A stretch of DNA of 64,000 nucleotides from Tepidiforma thermophila (GTDB taxonomy: Bacteria; Chloroflexota; Dehalococcoidia; Tepidiformales; Tepidiformaceae). A model generated the notes under the pieces. That model worked only from the letters and a program-made list of their open reading frames with translations, was not told the DNA's origin and made no database searches. Where the stretch lies: assembly GCF_002563855.1 (NCBI RefSeq), contig NZ_PDJQ01000001.1:1178001-1242000 (forward strand). Reading direction: 5' to 3'. Positions within the stretch are counted from its first letter, which is position 1, and every line of letters begins with the position of its first letter. A program made the translations under genes and the position numbers. Of the stretch, positions 62,944 to 64,000 are shown one piece after another.

Positions 62944-63783
62944 GTGGAAACGCGCAATCGCCCGCCGGGAACCCTCCAGCCGAATCCTGCCATCGGCCGC
63001 TTCCTCCGCCCGGCCTACCTCCTCCCCGCTGCTGTCGTCGCCGGCGCGTTCCTCCTTGCGCTCGCCGTCCAGCCCTCCCCCAGGCACTCCACCGCCGATG
63101 ACACCCCCAGGGTCGCGTCCGTCCCCTCGTCACCGACCGTCGCCGCCCCGTCGCCCACCTCGTCCCCATCGCCCGTCCCGCACTCCCCGTCCCCGTCGCC
63201 GTCGCCACCGGCTGCGCCCGAAGAAGCCGTCGCCGGCGCGCGCTCCACACCGTCAGCTACGCCCACCGTCGACCCTGCCCTGCTCGAGCAGCCCACCCGG
63301 TGCGGCACCCTCCGCGAAACCGCCGTCGCCCTCTCCGTCGAACAGGCCATCAGCGGCATCTCTGTCAGGGCCACCCGCGCAGCCGTCTACCCCATCGAGT
63401 ACTTCTCCTGCATCCTCGTCGCCGCCGGCGGCAGCGAATCACTCCAGCTCGCCAGCGCCATCCGCAAGCAGGAGACCGCCGGCATGACCCACGTCGTCCT
63501 CATCGACCTCTGGGTCGCAAACGGCTCCAAACTCTTCGGCCAGCTCAACTTCCGCACCGCGACCATCGCCGCCGCCGGCCAAACCTTCGCCGCCATCGCA
63601 ACCCTCGGCAGCCGCTCCGAACTGGTCATCGCCTCCGGCCAGGGGCGGAACGTCACCCTGGTCGCTGCCGTCCGCAACACCATCGGCGAATCCGTCGGCC
63701 CCGTGACCCTCGTCATCGATGCCCCCCTCGCCGCTGGCACCCCCATCGCCGGCAGGTACCAGCTCTTCCTCCCCACCCCCTGA
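62944..63783 (+). CDS. Membrane-anchored protein with Ser/Pro-rich linker
   Basis: 279 residues from GTG 62944. Signal anchor (AYLLPAAVVAGAFLLALAV), then a Ser/Pro/Thr-rich linker to about residue 115, then a domain with Cys (TRCGTLRETAVALSVEQAIS), beta-rich segments (THVVLIDLWVANGSKLFGQL) and a late VIASGQGRNVTLVAAV. It looks like a secreted beta-sandwich (DUF4352-like) protein, but that identification is weak. Function unknown. Confidence 0.7.
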   Translation: METRNRPPGTLQPNPAIGRFLRPAYLLPAAVVAGAFLLALAVQPSPRHSTADDTPRVASVPSSPTVAAPSPTSSPSPVPHSPSPSPSPPAAPEEAVAGARSTPSATPTVDPALLEQPTRCGTLRETAVALSVEQAISGISVRATRAAVYPIEYFSCILVAAGGSESLQLASAIRKQETAGMTHVVLIDLWVANGSKLFGQLNFRTATIAAAGQTFAAIATLGSRSELVIASGQGRNVTLVAAVRNTIGESVGPVTLVIDAPLAAGTPIAGRYQLFLPTP

Positions 63784-63827
63784 GCCGCCGCTTTCCCGCA
63801 ACCGGTGCCGGCCCCATCCTTCCCATC

Positions 63828-64000
63828 ATGGCGACCTACGACGATATCTCCATTGGCGACTCCGCAACCTTTTCCAAAACCATCACCGAATCCGACGTCT
63901 ACCTCTTCGCGGGCATCACCGGCGACCTCAATCCCGCCCACGTCGATGCCGTCAGCGCCGGCCGCGGCATGTTCAAGCAGCGCATCGCGCACGGCATGCT
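63828..64000 (+). CDS. MaoC-like dehydratase, N-terminal part (runs off right edge)
   Basis: Only 57 codons are in the window. MATYDDISIGDSATFSKTIT then DVYLFAGITGDLNPAHVD and FKQRIAHGML match the hydratase 2/MaoC hotdog family, including the Asp and His of GDLNPAH that activate water. Likely an (R)-specific enoyl-CoA hydratase. The rest lies beyond the window. Confidence 0.85.
   Translation, partial: MATYDDISIGDSATFSKTITESDVYLFAGITGDLNPAHVDAVSAGRGMFKQRIAHGM

Overview
The window is very GC-rich, with C or G in most third codon positions, and densely coding on both strands. Gene content suggests a Chloroflexota bacterium, possibly a Tepidiforma-like member of the Dehalococcoidia. This is inferred from protein family mix and style (CbiM/PDGLE/CbiQ/CbiO uptake system, sortases with Thr-Pro spacers, lamin-tail-like surface proteins, CaiB/BaiF CoA transferases); no marker gene proves it. 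No rRNA, tRNA, transposase or CRISPR array is visible.

Layout. 1-4402 (-): type I signal peptidase behind an enormous repetitive extension, split by a one-base frameshift. 4484-7532 (+): ECF sigma factor, zinc anti-sigma factor, SIMPL lipoprotein, then an anchored zinc metalloprotease. 7538-9995 (-): metallo-beta-lactamase hydrolase, GcvT-like protein and Nudix-like protein in one overlapping operon. 10122-12678 (+): cobalt/nickel ECF transporter behind a palindromic operator. 12732-16226 (+): SirB1-like protein, Crp/Fnr regulator, GDPD-like protein, HemW. 16272-19906 (-): HD protein, YajC, SecD, SecF. 19982-25955: MFS transporter, CoA transferase, TauE-like permease, two metallo-beta-lactamase proteins, dCTP deaminase. 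26081-31364: methylcrotonyl-CoA carboxylase-type carboxyltransferase (frameshifted, +) and biotin subunit (-) flanking an anchored repeat protein. 31395-37624 (-): zinc alcohol dehydrogenase, leuB, cupin, aat, thioesterase, leuD, leuC. 37703-40444 (-): a large protein with two HARP-like units and a DUF2325-like end. 40716-55587: a cell-surface island with secreted proteins, a CAP protein, a RodZ-like protein, two sortases and a lipoprotein. 55628-64000: sugar epimerase, CoA transferase with MarR regulator, universal stress protein, JAMM peptidase-folP-folK operon, cytochrome P450, secreted protein and a truncated MaoC-type dehydratase.

How it works together. Much of the window serves the cell envelope: export (LepB, YajC-SecD-SecF), stress sensing (sigma/anti-sigma), wall attachment (sortases, CAP, RodZ-like) and secreted surface proteins. 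The rest is core metabolism: leucine synthesis, probable branched-chain acyl-CoA carboxylation, folate, haem and metal uptake.

Two general observations. First, about eleven genes have a TAnnnT hexamer only 6-8 nt upstream of the start codon and no Shine-Dalgarno sequence, which points to widespread leaderless transcription. Second, three genes are broken by single-base indels in C-rich tracts (about 1640, 26908 and 54893); these may be assembly errors or real. No gap longer than 300 bases lacks a gene.
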